A stretch of DNA of 64,000 nucleotides from Agapanthus africanus (GCA_030015575.1 CM057339.1:701914761-701978760), one strand, 5' to 3'; counted from the first letter of the stretch, positions 45,109 through 57,555 are shown. Numbers and translations are program-made. The notes: generated by a model from the letters alone, not told the origin.

Positions 45109-45882
45109 CTAATCTACCCAACCACGGTACAAGCAAGAAACAAACAAATACACCAAGAGAAAATGTAACTCAAGGGTACCTGAAAACTCCACATTGGACG
45201 TCTGCGCGTCCCGACGAGTAGAAGCAAACTCCTGTGTCTGCCCTCTACTCGCAGCTAGATGAACTCCTCTGGTAACCTGAGCCCTCTGAGCAAATCTTCC
45301 ACGTCCACGGCCCCTCTGAATACGATCCTGACGCCGTGCTGAGGAACAATCCCTGACGAAGTGCTGAAGGCTTCCGCATCGAAAACATCCACGTGCTGAC
45401 TGCTGACCATCCTGGGGATGAGAGCTGAACGACTGTCCTCGTCCCAAGCCTCTGCTACTCCCGTAGTGGCCACGAAATCTGTCCCGACGACCGAACCTCT
45501 GTCTCTGGGCTGGTACGCTGGTACGAGTCCTCCACTGTCCTGGAACTCTCTGAGCCTCTGAAATATGTGCCTCGTCAACTGGGGCTGCAACCACTGGTGC
45601 TATGTAGGTGACGGACTGCTGCATGCTGATCGTAAGGGATAGCTGAGTAACGGGGGTGATAACCTCCTGTCGTAGCTCCCGAACGACATCAACCAAGGAA
45701 CTCAACGTCTGGCGGAAATACTGCATCTCTACCAAAAGTCTATCCATAGTATAGATCGTAGGCTGATCCGTCTGCACCTGTGCAACTAGAGTGCCATCCG
45801 GGTCAGTACTCGTCTCACCCGAGCTAACTCTGACCTCGGCCCTCGCTGCATCGCTCTGAGTCCCCATAGTCATCGGCGGCAA
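45109..45882 (-). CDS. gag: gag-derived open frame of C with CCHC zinc knuckle
   Basis: 257 codons without a stop, from ATG at 45882. An N-terminal low-complexity and coiled-coil-like stretch (about residues 50-90, MDRLLVEMQYFRQTLSSL region) is followed by an Arg/Gly/Ser-rich basic region and a zinc knuckle CFRC-GSLQ-H-FVRD-C at about residue 160, which would bind element RNA. The central capsid domain of normal gypsy gag appears to be missing between them, so this is about half the usual gag length. It is the only long clean frame in C, while pol downstream is ruined. It could encode a small RNA-binding protein, or simply be a stretch not yet hit by mutation. Confidence 0.65.
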   Translation of the reverse strand: MPPMTMGTQSDAARAEVRVSSGETSTDPDGTLVAQVQTDQPTIYTMDRLLVEMQYFRQTLSSLVDVVRELRQEVITPVTQLSLTISMQQSVTYIAPVVAAPVDEAHISEAQRVPGQWRTRTSVPAQRQRFGRRDRFRGHYGSSRGLGRGQSFSSHPQDGQQSARGCFRCGSLQHFVRDCSSARRQDRIQRGRGRGRFAQRAQVTRGVHLAASRGQTQEFASTRRDAQTSNVEFSGTLELHFLLVYLFVSCLYRGWVD

Positions 45883-46106
45883 GGCTATAAATAGATATAA
45901 GATGAGATTCGATAAGAATGAGGAATTCGAATCTCAAGGATATGAATCATCAAGGAAGGAATGTCAAGCAAATTGTACTTAGGTCACTTAATGCAAGGTA
46001 CCGCGCTGTGGGTATGCTGCAGACATACACACACTACGTTACTCTGCTTAAGCTACCTACTCCATCATACTAAGGTCATCCTACACTCCGAAAGGTAAAA
46101 CCTAAC

Positions 46107-46118
46107 GCTCTGATACCA
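46107..46118 (-). other. Primer-binding site of C (initiator tRNA-Met type)
   Basis: TGGTATCAGAGC on the minus strand, 4 bases from the LTR start at 46123. Confidence 0.92.
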
Positions 46119-46122
46119 ACTT

Positions 46123-49100
46123 TGTCACGACCCAAAATTGGCCCGTGACGGCCCTAATACTACGCAACGCCTAAAGACGCAACATAGTAAAAGAAAGCCA
46201 AACCCAGAAATCTAAACCATGAAAAAATACGGAAAAAAATTGTATAAGTTTGAAACAATTGAAATCGCAACCCAAATTCTTTAAAAAGGCTTACTTCTTT
46301 CTTTTTAAAGATTTAGCAACACCCCATTTTTATAAAGACTAGTCAAGAAGAATACAACAGAAGAATAAGGACAGTAGAGAAAAAGCTGTATATATAAAAG
46401 ACATCAAATCCACAATAATACATGCTAACGTCCTCACCAAGTCTCTATGTCAATAATACAATAGCTGATGGAGAGTACAAAATACAACGAATATACAATA
46501 TGTAATACAGATAACCATCTAACTCACCTAAGCAAAAAGGTACTGTGAGCTGATGCGGTATCTGTAGCAAAAGGTAATAGCTGGATAGCTGAATAGAGGA
46601 ATAGCCTGCCTCGACTACTCTGGGGAAAAACCTGAAACACCTGTGGCACAACGGGGGTGAGTTGCCAACTCGTGAATAGTATAAAACATATGCAGGTAAT
46701 CGCAGGAATGCACGTACAGCATGAATCTAAGATATGCGATTACAGTAGTAATAATATGTCATGCAATGCTGGAATAAAGAGAGTACACTAGCAGGTACAA
46801 TCAATAAGTGAAGCGATAGTAACATGACAATAGTATGCAGTAGAGATGTGAGAAAGAAAATATGCAACTATCATAAGGGTACACTACAAGTACTACCAAT
46901 ATATGAATCTGTGCATAAGATAGGTAATGGTGAGGTATAGGGTGGAATATGTCATTTCCCACGGAAACCTGACGTCGTGGTAGGATCACAATCCATCGAG
47001 ATACTCCAATCCCAAATCCTCAAACCGGCCCCCACGTTGGGCTGTCACAATATAAAAGTCTCATATCACCTCAATGTACAATATCGAGTAATCTCCTACG
47101 TCCCGAATGTACAAATCACCAATCACATAGGTATATCCAATGTCCAAATCCCAATGAATCACCTAGTATCCCAAGTCCAATCTCAAGTAAGTTTCTAGCA
47201 TCCTAAAAGTAAATATATGTACAGAAATAAATATGATGGGGGCAATACACATATATTAGCGTCCCATACCACTAATATTGGTGTAAGGGTATATATAACA
47301 ACGGCTAAATCCCCTGTTATATATACAAAAAGGGGTTAAAGAAATATCATGAAACCGTGTGCCAAGCATCGACACAGAAATCCTCGTATATAGGGCTCCG
47401 TCAGTCCGGATAGCCCACGGGGTCCGTCTGCAGTGTCGGCCCTCGGCCTCGACAGTACAGGTCATCCCGTATCCATCTCTCTACTCTGGCCAGTAGCCTC
47501 CAGACAACTGCCAGGTCCAAACAATCACCGGTAGGTACTCGCCCGCCTCCAGGCTCAATCGGCAAACCCATCGATCTTCTTGCCGAGGGGAACCATACCG
47601 GGCCCCACCATGTACTCTCATACGGCAACCACACATCGTATGGAGCATAGAATCAGCACCGATAAAACTCATGGGGGACGCTCGAAATATCATATCAAGG
47701 AAACCGGGTTGTTCATGTATGCATAATTTCATGAACTCCCGCGGTTCCCAAATCCCGAAAACATCATATAAAATCCAGATAAACAATGCATAAATACAGG
47801 AATAAATGTATGCGATATATCTGAATGCGAGCAGGTAAACACAAGTATATAGCTGAACCAGATGTAGGCGAAATCATGATAAGGTACAGCTAAGTAACAT
47901 CAGTAAATGTGAATATGCGACAACAACTGAATATGTATCTAACATACAGGTGTAGCAAAGTATAGGTATCTACCTATAAGAACTGATGTCGTATACCCCC
48001 CTGGGTATAAGTAACATATGTAGGAAATCCCTCCCGGTATAGGTAAAATATGTAGGAGGTATACCTGTAGCTGTATCGCAAAGTGAAATTATACCTATCA
48101 CTAAAGGTATGATACACTATAGGTATACCGATAAGCTAGATGTCAAGTATGGCAAGCAATGGTAGCTATAAGGGGTAGTGTGTGACATGGCAATTATTGA
48201 CGGTGTGTGTGTAGCATGCAATCCGTGCTCGTGCAACATGAACCGTCAATAATGTGTGCAGTGTCCTACGGCTGCTAGTCACAGTATATAGCCATATCTA
48301 GGAAATGCAGTAAATGCGCAATTCTACAATGACGCAGAATGTGCGACAGGAAATTGAATCCTAGCCCAGACGCATAACGCCATGCGGGCGATTCCCCTGT
48401 AGATGTTATATCTACTCACCTAAACTCCACGCTGGGTGAATCCTATCATCTGCTCCCCCTGTAGTGGTGTCTGTAGTCCCTGTCTGCAAACCTGCAAATA
48501 AGACATGGAAATCATATATAAGCCACATATCTCGCGAAACGCGATATCGAATCGAAACGAGAAACTCGCGTCGCGAACTAAACGCGCGTGTGCACGATAC
48601 GCTGAATCGTGTGTGTACGCGTCTAAAAACCATTGCGACACGCCGCGATACGCTGGATCACAGAACCCACTCACGTATCGCGCGTATCGCGCAAATACAA
48701 CTAAACACAAAAGCGACATATAGTCCCAGATTTTCCTACAGGCAAGATATTGCAAAACTATACAAGCCAAAGACCTAAACAACACAGCAGGGACCCCTAG
48801 CCAAAAGACCAACACCCAACTCCCCAACTTGGCCGCAAATTGCGGCCAATCTGGAGAAATTGGCGGCCTGAACAAGGGGGTAGGGGCTCGTCTTCTGGTG
48901 GTGTGTTCTAGACCTAGGTATCATGTCCCAGTTTCCACAATTTTACTCTGCAAGGTCCGGGTCTATAGCAGATCACAAAAGTCACAAATATCGCTTTAAA
49001 AACACCAATTTGCACAATTCACAAACCCTATGGTATTTTAGTGTAATCTGGGGATTTCTCAGAAGAAGTGGCCTTGAAAACACCTAATTATGCTAGGTTA

Positions 49101-50027
49101 GCCAACACAATCAACAAATTACTACTATATCTCTCAAAACCCCAAAACTAGCACTAAACTAGCTAATTTAGCACTAATCGAATCAATCGATGCACAACTA
49201 AGCAAACCATGCAATGGGGTTAAGGAAATATACCCACAGAACCCTAGAAGGCAGGTGAAGGTGTGGAGAAGAGCTCCTGCGAGCACTGGGGTCCCTGTTG
49301 CTGCTGCTGCTGCCTGCTAATGCTGCTTCTCTTGTTGCTGCTATTGTTGCTGCTATAGTTGCTGTTGTTGCTGTTGTTGTTATAGTTGCTGTTGTTGTTG
49401 TTGTTATAGTGTTGATGATGATGATGTTGCTGCTGCCCCCAGCTGCTGCTGCTGCCTCTCTCTCTCTCTCACTCTGTTGCTGCTGCTGCCTCTCTCTCTC
49501 TCTCTCTCACTCTGTTGCTGCTGCTGCTTCTCTCTCTCTCTCTCTGCAGTGAGTGTGTGTGTGTGAGAGAGAGTGTGAGGGAAATGAGAGAAAGAAAAGG
49601 AAATGGGGAAATGGGCACACCCAAGGACCCCTTCTTACTCTCTCTCTCATAATGAGGCATGGGCAAAGCCATGATGCCCATGCTCACTCTCTCTCTCCCC
49701 AAAGTCAACCAAATTCAAAACTCCATTTTAAAACCCTTTTTAAATTAAAAACTATCATGACTAAAACCCATACTAATAACCACCATAACACTTAAACAAA
49801 TATTAAAACTAGATTAGAGGAAATGGTTAGTTAACCATGTTGCTAATCATAGTTAAACACCAAAAACAAGCCTAGTTATCATGCACAAGTGTGTGTGTGC
49901 CTAACAAAATTCTAGTAAAATGCTCAATAATTAGGATAAAATATTTAAAAACTAGTTTGGTAAACTTTTTATTAAAAATCACATTTTAAAATATAAATAG
50001 CTACAAAACACATTCTAAGGTGTTACA
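46123..50027 (-). repeat. 5' LTR of C (complete)
   Basis: 3905 bp, TGTCACGACCC at the left edge and TGTTACA at the right. Contains the 31-bp word shared with D (46641-46671), an inverted repeat of the GGGCTCCG/CGGATAGCCC kind (47391-47418), repeated GTAGGAGGTATACC-like words (47990-48120), and trinucleotide/CT repeats (49300-49545). Other stretches show no gene. Confidence 0.93.
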
Positions 50028-50185
50028 GTTGATCTCTAAGGGATCGAGGTTAGGAGAGCAAACTCAGAGGACAACACGGCGGATCCACTCACGAAGGCCT
50101 ATTCCCAGAGAGAGACTTTTATGGGATGGTTGAGTATGATATACTACAACCACTGCTACAGATGGCCCTAGTGCAAGTGGGAGAT
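50028..50185 (+). pseudogene. pol: End of B's pol and polypurine tract
   Basis: After the target duplication GTTGA the RNase H C-terminus of B resumes, aligning with the end of A's pol (a block matching DNAADPFTKA). 50172-50185 is the polypurine tract AAGTGGGAGAT. Confidence 0.85.
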
Positions 50186-52406
50186 TGTTAGTTATATGTA
50201 TGCCCTAGAGGCCATTACTGTACATTGGATGTATATTGTAGTGGATGCTGGGACATATATAGGGAGGACTTTCTTGCTCGACATGATAGTATGCTATCTG
50301 GTTACTCTTTACCTTAACGTGTACACTGATTGTCTCTCTTTTACATGTTGGTAAAGCCCTTAGGATGTGTACTTGACTACCTGGACTATGATGCGGATCA
50401 TACTAGTGGGGACATGGTAGTCCATGAGTACATCCTTCAAAGTCCCTAGTCGTGGGTGTATCGAGACGGGGCATCGATATACCAGAGTAGACCAGCGTGT
50501 ACCTTCTCGACCCATACAGATGGGCGATGGATGATCCCATATCCATTGGTGTTTGACACCAGAGATGATATACGGGTGCTCAGTAGAGACTGGGTACACT
50601 GGACGGACTCGCCGAGAACTCCCAGATGGTATTATACCTTACGTCAGATGGCAGTTCTCTAGTGACACTGGTACAGAGTAGTCTGTTGACCCTAAATCGT
50701 CATAGAGTCTTGTGTGGTTCCCACTGTGCTTTGATTTCCATCTTACCACGTCCAAGAGGGCGTGCAAAACGGTGGTTTTTGGGTACAGTCCCGAGTCACA
50801 TGGAGGCAATGAGCGATAGGAGGGGATTCGTCTCTCCCGGTATAGGGGGTTGATGTTGCGCTGTGTTCGATTGGCTATAACAGGAAATCCCTGGCCAGGG
50901 TTGCTGAGATTTACTGTTAAGTGTTACCAGTAGTTTCTCGAATTGTTATAGACCTCATATCGACACGACTTATCGAGCTATTGGGGTCTGACGTTTACCA
51001 CCCCTAGGCGAGATATGCGACATATCAGACGGACAGACCGGACTGTACGGTAAGTGTTACTGGTTGGATTCACAGGAGTGTGAGCGGGCTTGCTCGTCGA
51101 TCTTCTGATCGCTCAATACCGTGGTGGCCATTACGTTTAGCAGACCGCTTGCGGCTTGTGGATGTTTTATATGATCATCATCCGCTGCCGGCGTATTGAC
51201 GAGTCTTTAGAGTCCTACACAGAGGTTTCCTGGCTCAAGCGAAACGAAATAGGAGCGCATATGAGATATGTGCGGGACCGAGAATGATACCATTATGTGA
51301 TACTGTATTCAATTCTCGCGATATGTGACATTGATCGGTTATATACGATATAGCCGGGTTATCGGATCAAGTGTTGATTCGATAAGTTGTTACTGTTGAT
51401 ATTAGCCGGTTATATGCGACATGACCGGATCATTAAATCAAGTGTTGATTTAATGATTTAATACACAATTATATATTTGATATATTAGTTTGCATTAACT
51501 AGTATCGGTTTACTTTAAATGGATTTTCTCGCTCGGATGTGCGCATTGCATATGCGATATGATTTTGTGCACTTGCTTGTATCATGTTTGATGATGCATG
51601 CAAACTTGGGTTTGTGTAAAGATTGAACCATGGTTTTATGAGTGGTTAGGGTTTACTATTTTCTTATTCATTTATTTTATTTAGTTATTCTTTTGGAAAA
51701 AGAAAATGAGTGAGAAAATGGTGGCTTTTCTTTGCTTGTAAATGAAGCTTCATGAAGCTTTCATTAAGTCACCATTTTGTCTCATGTTAAAACCTAACCA
51801 CTCCACTTAACTATAGTTCTCTCTCTACACTTAACCATGGTAAGAGTTATGATAAGAATGGATTTTCTTTTCTATTTTAAGGAATTCTTATCATAACATT
51901 CTTCTTCTTCTTCTTCATTTTTCTTCATGGAAGAAAGCTTGCTCCATTAATGGCAAGTGATGATAAAGAGTGAGAAATCCAATTCTAAAGTGAACCCACT
52001 TCCTATTTCTTCATCCTCTACCTCTTGCCAAGTAGTATAGGGTGTTTCCTTCACAAGTTTTCATGGCTTGGTGAAGGTGGAGCATGATCTAGCGATGCCT
52101 CGACGTAGATCATCTTCGGCATGGACATCGACGACCTAGCACGCCATTTCTCCGACGAAGCCGACGCTAGAGCCCGAGAATTCATTTGGACAGCGAGGGG
52201 ACTTCGTTGCGGAGCTATGGAGGTGGAGCACCGGGTCTACAAAGGTTGTATTTCCGTATTCTCTTAGTAAAGTAGTTTACTAGTTGCATCTTTCGCCTAG
52301 ACATCTAGCTAACGATCCGTAGTCTAGGGTTTCTCGGCACCGTATTTTTGAAATTGGCATGATCGATGCCTTGTAAGACCTCATTAGGGTGCCTAGGAAC
52401 CTTTCA
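50186..52406 (+). repeat. 3' LTR of B
   Basis: 2221 bp. Same as 32605-34815 apart from about 30 substitutions and a 10-bp duplication near 51745-51760. Confidence 0.95.
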
Positions 52407-52620
52407 CATTGAATTCGCATGACCAGTTTAACCCGTCAATCGGAGGTTCCCTCGCTCCAAAGGTGAGGGGTAATTAACGGCAGCTTTGTCCGTGGCTACC
52501 GGAGATTCGGATCTCCACAATCAATAAACCCCGGCCTACCCTAGGCAGGGGGAATTATTAGTACGCCTGACAAGCGCGCGCGTATTCCTATCTCAATGGG
52601 GTGACGAAAAACACCCTACA
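52407..52620 (+). repeat. 3' LTR of F, part after B
   Basis: Matches 25465-25681 and ends in CACCCTACA. Followed by the GCGGA target duplication (52621-52625). Confidence 0.93.
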
Positions 52621-52770
52621 GCGGATCCACTTACTGAGGCTATTTATCGAACGTGTTAGTTTCATAAACGAGTTTTGTGAAATTGATTAGTTGAGGAGTT
52701 GGGTGTTCGGTATCATACGGGCTGTGAGTATGCGACACCGCAATAATTAGCCTTAAGTGCAATTGGGAGG
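52621..52770 (+). pseudogene. pol: E1: end of pol and polypurine tract
   Basis: The first bases continue the ADPLTxA block interrupted by F. Later sequence is degenerate. 52757-52770 (AGTGCAATTGGGAGG) stands at the polypurine-tract position. Confidence 0.75.
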
Positions 52771-54251
52771 TTATTGGCTATAGTGCCCTCAAGTCAATTA
52801 TTGGATTGCAAGCACATGATTTTAATGATTGAGGGAGGACTTATACCGATAGAACAGTCTTACTCGAGATTATAGTATGCTATCTGGTTTGTCTTTATCA
52901 TCGTGTACATACTTCAGGTGATATTACAGATCACTATTACATGTTGATAGAGCCAATAGGATTCTTGCTTGACTACTAGTAGTATGATGGCAATCATATA
53001 CGTGAAAGTTAGGTGGTCTATAAGCACATCCTTATAGTGTCCCTAGTCGTGGGAGTTTCGAGACTGGGCATCGATACTCTGAGAGTAGACTAGTGTATAC
53101 GGATCGAGACCCCGACGAGGGGCGGTGGCCGGTCTTATAAGCCATTAGTGTCAGTTGGTTCACCTAAGATGTATACAGGTGCTCATTAGGTTATGAGTAT
53201 ACCGGACGGACTCGCCGGGAACATGCTAGTTGGTATTATACCCATTGTCAGATAGCAGTTCCCAGGTGACATGTGTACAGGTTAGTCTATCGACCTGAGA
53301 TCGTCATTTGTCTCGTGTGAGTTCTCACTGTGCTTTGATTACTACCCTACCACGTCTCAAAGGAGTCGTTCAAACAGGTTTTAGTTGGGTACAGTCCCGA
53401 GCCACATGGAGGCAGTGAGCGGATCGTCAGGGGATTCGTCTCTCCCGGTATTGGGGGTTGATGTCGCGGTGTGCACGAGTGACCATCACCAGAAATCTTT
53501 GACCAAGGTAGTCGAGAATTACTGATCTAGGATCGGTAGTTTCTCAGGTGGTGATAGGTTTCATACCGACACTAAATGTCGCGTTATTAGGGGTCTAACT
53601 TTATCCACCCCCTAGACTCGATATGCGATACTCATAGACGAACGGACCGGACTGTACGGTATTATCACTGTCAGGCTCAGTAGGGTTTCAGGATGAGTTT
53701 GCTCGTCGACCTCCCTTTCGCTCAATACCTGGGCAGCCGTTACGTACAGCTAGTACCACCGACGTGCTTGTGGTTAAACCCACTGCCAGCGTATTGATAA
53801 GTCTTTAGAGTCCCACACAGAGGGTTTCCCCGGTTCGGACAAAACGTTGTAGATGCCGTATGGTTTTATGGCAGAGTTCGATCATATATACGTGCACTTG
53901 TGCACGGATCATGATCGGACGGATAGTACTAGTAGGCTTTGGTTTAATCCGGATCCTAGTATTATATTGTTGGATTACTTTCATTTCGTTGTATTCGTAT
54001 TCAGTCGGAATACGGATGCGGGTATGTATATACGGATGAGGGATGTTCTTGTAATTCGTTACAATATTTCTTTAGTTTATGCCATTTACTTTTTGGATTA
54101 AACATTTAGTTTAAATGTTTATTGTGGTGAAAAGTGTAAGTGTGGGTTTTGGCCTTGAGCATTGATTCATGTCACATGCACTTGGTGACTCATGGTCTTG
54201 GGTCGTATTGATTCATTTTGTCAAGGCTAGGATATTTTGTTGTGTGATGTT
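52771..54251 (+). repeat. E1: first part of its 3' LTR
   Basis: Aligns over its whole length with the 5' LTR of E2 from 61529, starting at the TATAGTGCCCTC block. Contains a nested inverted repeat (CGATCAT…ATGATCG enclosing CGTGCA/TGCACG) at 53879-53917. Interrupted at 54251 by G; the last 100 bp match the start of E1's 5' LTR remnant at 17712. Confidence 0.88.
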
Positions 54252-55797
54252 TGTAGGATGTTTTTCGTCTCCCCATTGAGATAGGAATACGCGCGTGCTT
54301 GTTGGGCATACTACAGATTCCCCCTGCCTGGGGTAGGCCGGGGTTTATTGATTATGGGGATCCGAATCTTCGGCAGCCGCTGACTAAGCTGCCGTTAATT
54401 ACCCATCGCCTTTGGAGCGAGAGAACCTCCGATTGACGGGTTAAACTGGTCATGCGAACTCAGTGTGCAGTGTGCGTGTGTTTTGTTTTGGAAGGGGGCT
54501 TGGATATATCAGGGGCCACGCAGATTTTTTATGGGGGTCCCGCTACCCAGATAGTGGGTTGGGGGTCAAGGGGGCTAGTAGCCCCCTTGCGGGGTGCGGG
54601 GCAGCACCCTAACCCAAATTTTTTTTTGAGAGGGACAGTGTTGTGGAGTGTGTGTATCTACACACACACACACATGTATACATATATATAAAAAAAGGGT
54701 AAAAGCACCCAAAGGAAGCATGGGGCCAGCGCCTTGAGCACTGTGCACTTAGGCGCTAGCGCACTACGTATCCGACACGTGGGCGCTGGGCGCTAGGCGC
54801 TCGAGCGCTAGCGCACCACGTGTCGGCACGTGGGTGCTTGGCGCTTGAGCGTTGGGCGCTTGAGCACTAGCACGCCACGTGTTAGCACGTGGGCGCTTGG
54901 CGCTTGAGCGCTGGGAGCTTTAAGTGCTAGGCACTCGAGCGCTAGTGTGCCACGTGTCAGCACGTGGACGCTTGGCGGTTGAGCGTTGGGCGCATTGAGC
55001 ATTAGGCGCTCGAGCGATAGCGCGCCACGCGTCGGCACGTGGGCGCTCGGGCGCTCGGGCGCTTGGGCGCCCGCCAGAAAAAAAGGCTTTTAGCCCTAAA
55101 AACTCCCGAAAGAAAAATTAGAGTGGAGTTAAACTCCTAAGATGCTTTGGAGTTGATGAAAGGGGTTCTTCTTTGGAGCCCTGGGTCTTCCCAAAAATGG
55201 AGTCTCTGGAGATGGATCTCCTCTGTTGGCAGGATCTTGAAGATCAAGAGATGCGAAATTTTAAAAATCTCTTCTTTTTGAGATTTAATGGTAGATCCAA
55301 GTTTCCCTTTGTGGGTTTTGTGGTGAAAAACTATTTTGTTTTTAAAAGGAAGAGTCAAACTCTTGATTTAATTCAAAGAAAGAAGAGGGTCTTAGAACCT
55401 TGAGGAAGGAGAAAGATCTCAGATCTTGGTTGTTTCTAGAGAGAGAAAAAGTTGTTGGGATATTTTCATTATCTTTGTCTTTATAGACCATACACTTTAC
55501 ATATAGCCCTTTGGGCTTTACAACAATGGCATTTGCCCATCCCATGGCTCATGTGCCATTTCTTTTTGCACATATGCCATGGGCTTACAAAAAATTGGTT
55601 TTATGTCATTTTCTTACATTTATTCATAAAATAAAATACAAGAAATACAGCAAAATTTTGGCATGGGGGAGGCTGGCCGCTTCATGTTCGGGCTCGCTCT
55701 GGGCATTGGCCCACTTGACCTGGGCTTGGGCCCACCTGGCTTGGGGTTGACTTTGATTTCGACTTGGTCAACCGGGGTGTAAATTTTTACCCCAACA
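54252..55797 (-). repeat. 3' LTR of G
   Basis: 1546 bp, TGTTGGGG…TCCTACA on the minus strand. Includes a G-box array at 54722-55076 and a CA run near 54660. A TCTATAAAG-type box lies near 55478-55486. Confidence 0.9.
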
Positions 55798-55879
55798 AAT
55801 TGCCCCCCATCAATAAATGCACATAGCATATGTGGGTCGTGTGCATGAAATTGATGGATCTTCTTTCACGTGGAGGCGA

Positions 55880-56340
55880 CTTGATTTGGTTCCCGCTTTT
55901 GGGAAGCTGGCACTGCCCTTTTTACGACATGGACGGTCGATGCTGCCCTTTTAGTGACTTGGATGGTCAGTTCTGCCCTTTCTGTGACTTGGACGGTCGA
56001 TGCTGCCCTTTTAGCGACTTGGACGATTAGTTCTGCCCTTTTTGCGACTTGGACGATCGGTTCTGCCCTTTTAGCGACTTGGACGGTCGGTTCTGCCCTT
56101 TTTGCGACTTGGACGGTCGATGCTGCCCTTTTAGCGACTTGGACGGTCGGTTTTGCCATTTTTGCGACTTGGACGGTCGATGCTGCCCTTTTAGCAACTT
56201 GGACGGTCGGTTCTGCCCTTTTCGCGACTTGGACGGTCGATGCTGCCCTTTTAGCGACTTGGACGGTCGGTTCTGCCCTTTTTGTGACTTGGATGGTCGA
56301 TGCTGCCCTTTTAGCGACTTGGACGGTCGGTGCTTGATTT
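55880..56340 (-). repeat. Minisatellite, 30-bp unit in alternating pairs
   Basis: Units of GACTTGGACGGTCGRTKCTG followed by CCCTTTT and a variable pair, about 15 copies, alternating TTTGC and TTAGC ends to give a 60-bp higher-order unit. Confidence 0.92.
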
Positions 56341-56405
56341 GACTTGCTCCGCTTCTTGCGGTGTCAGGGTTGAAGTTGACTTGCTGATTCAATGTGATTT
56401 GGGTT

Positions 56406-57319
56406 GACATCAGCACCGCTGCACTGGAATATAGTACCAGGAGCGAATTATCATTTGTCATGAGGCGATTTCCCTCATTCCCAGTTTAACGACTTAGGGG
56501 TCATCTGTTCCCAGTTTAATGACTTAGAGGTCATCTGTTCCGAGTTTAAAGACTTAGGGGTCTATTGGATTGGAGTTTTGGGATTTTAGGGTTAGGGTAG
56601 GCATCAGCGTTGCTAACACTGAAGCATACGTGCCAGGAGCAATTCATCATTTGCCTTTTCCTGTTGGGGGAGCGAGGGCTTAGGAGAAAGGTTTAAGTCC
56701 CTATCACCTAAGGCTTTTCAATTATATGAGTCGTAAGGGTCCCATAAAAGCATTTCTCCTTACGAATCGAAAGGATCTCGTAGGTGTACTGTCTCCTTAG
56801 GAGTCGTGGGGACTCCCAAGTGTGTTTTTCCTTCGTGAGTCGTAAGGATCCCACGAAGGTGTTTTCATACGAGTCGTGAGGATCCCGTAAGTTTGTTCTC
56901 CTCATGTATCGTGAGGACACATGAGTGGGTCTTCTAAAATGGAGCATAAGTCTAAGGACGAAGACTGGCCGCTGGACTGATGATTGCGGTAGGGTATGGG
57001 TATGATGAGAATTATTTGAGCCCGTGGACTGTATACGGTAGTCAATTTGGGGACTAACCGTAGGGTTGGGAGAATTTTAAAAAATTGGATTTTGGTTGGC
57101 GTCTGCATCGCTACACTGGAATATGTTACCAGGAGCGACTCATCATTCGCCTTTTGGGGACTTGGAATTTGGATCTTGTTTGGCATCAGCATTGCTGCAC
57201 TGTAATAATGCCAGGAGAAATTCATCATTTGCCTCGAGAGGACTTGGGATTTAGGTTTTTGGTCGGCATCAGCACCGCTAACACTGAAGTGAAATGCCAG
57301 GAGCAACTCATCATTTGTC
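56406..57319 (-). other. Five copies of the 54-nt three-stem module (G)
   Basis: 56406-56459 (outer stem GACA/TGTC), 56600-56655 (GGCA/TGCC, middle TTGCT/AGCAA), 57098-57151 (GGCG/CGCC, middle TCGCT/AGCGA), 57182-57233 (GGCA/TGCC, inner stems damaged) and 57265-57319. Written on the minus strand, which is the RNA sense of G. Confidence 0.75.
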
Positions 57320-57555
57320 GTTGCCCATTGTGGAACGATGGCTTATGAGACAGGTTTAGGTCCCTATCACCTTCGGCTTTTCAATTTTATGAGCCGTAAG
57401 GGTCCCATAAAAGCATTTTCTCCTTACGAGTTGAGAGGATCTCGCAGGTGTATGTTCTCCTTAGGAATCGTGAGGATTCCTAAGTGTGTTGCTCCTTTGT
57501 GAGTCGTAAGGATCTCACGCAGGGATTTTCTCCTCACAAGGTCGAGAGGACTTTG
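56720..57555 (-). other. Short-hairpin arrays of G
   Basis: 56720-56935 and 57380-57555 repeat the loop-sharing hairpins of F in opposite orientation, with stems such as TATGGG/CTCATA that pair only when the minus strand is read as RNA (G-U pair). Confidence 0.6.

Larger units (their letters stand above)
40611..50027 (-). mobile_element. Element C: Ty3/gypsy (chromovirus-like) retrotransposon with truncated 3' LTR
   Basis: Minus-strand element. Complete 5' LTR 46123-50027 (3.9 kb), primer site 46107-46118, internal region 42265-46122, remnant of the 3' LTR 41368-42264, and a Cassandra element at its left edge. Target duplication GTTGA on both sides. The two LTR parts are about 99% identical over 0.9 kb. 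A gag-type zinc knuckle, an RT relic and a chromodomain-end-like relic place it in gypsy. A Tekay/Del-like chromovirus is plausible but not shown. Confidence 0.92.
32605..52406 (+). mobile_element. Element B: Ty1/copia retrotransposon related to A, split by C
   Basis: LTRs 32605-34815 and 50186-52406, primer site, leader, decayed pol, and polypurine tract. Its own length without C is about 10.4 kb, like A. It lies in the 3' LTR of F. CACAT at 32600-32604 also occurs at 52405-52409, where it overlaps the LTR's terminal CA; the pre-insertion sequence in the 5' LTR of F supports a CACAT target with small end damage. LTRs differ at about 30 sites in 2.2 kb by eye. Confidence 0.95.
23978..52620 (+). 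mobile_element. Element F: Tat-type Ty3/gypsy element with gag but no pol, split by B
   Basis: 5' LTR 23978-25681, primer site, decayed gag 25816-28085, 3 kb of tandem repeats, then a 3' LTR (31171-32604 and 52407-52620) into which B inserted. A perfect 5-bp target duplication GCGGA flanks it (23973-23977 and 52621-52625), and E1's pol is continuous across the site. RT, RNase H and integrase are absent, so F resembles a TR-GAG type non-autonomous element. G has related LTR ends and does carry pol. Confidence 0.92.

Noticed and set aside
55954..56461. Long open frames on both strands with repeating WTVDAALLATW-like or RPSKS-like peptides
   Set aside because: They are created by a 30-bp minisatellite whose period is a multiple of three; no start context or family similarity.
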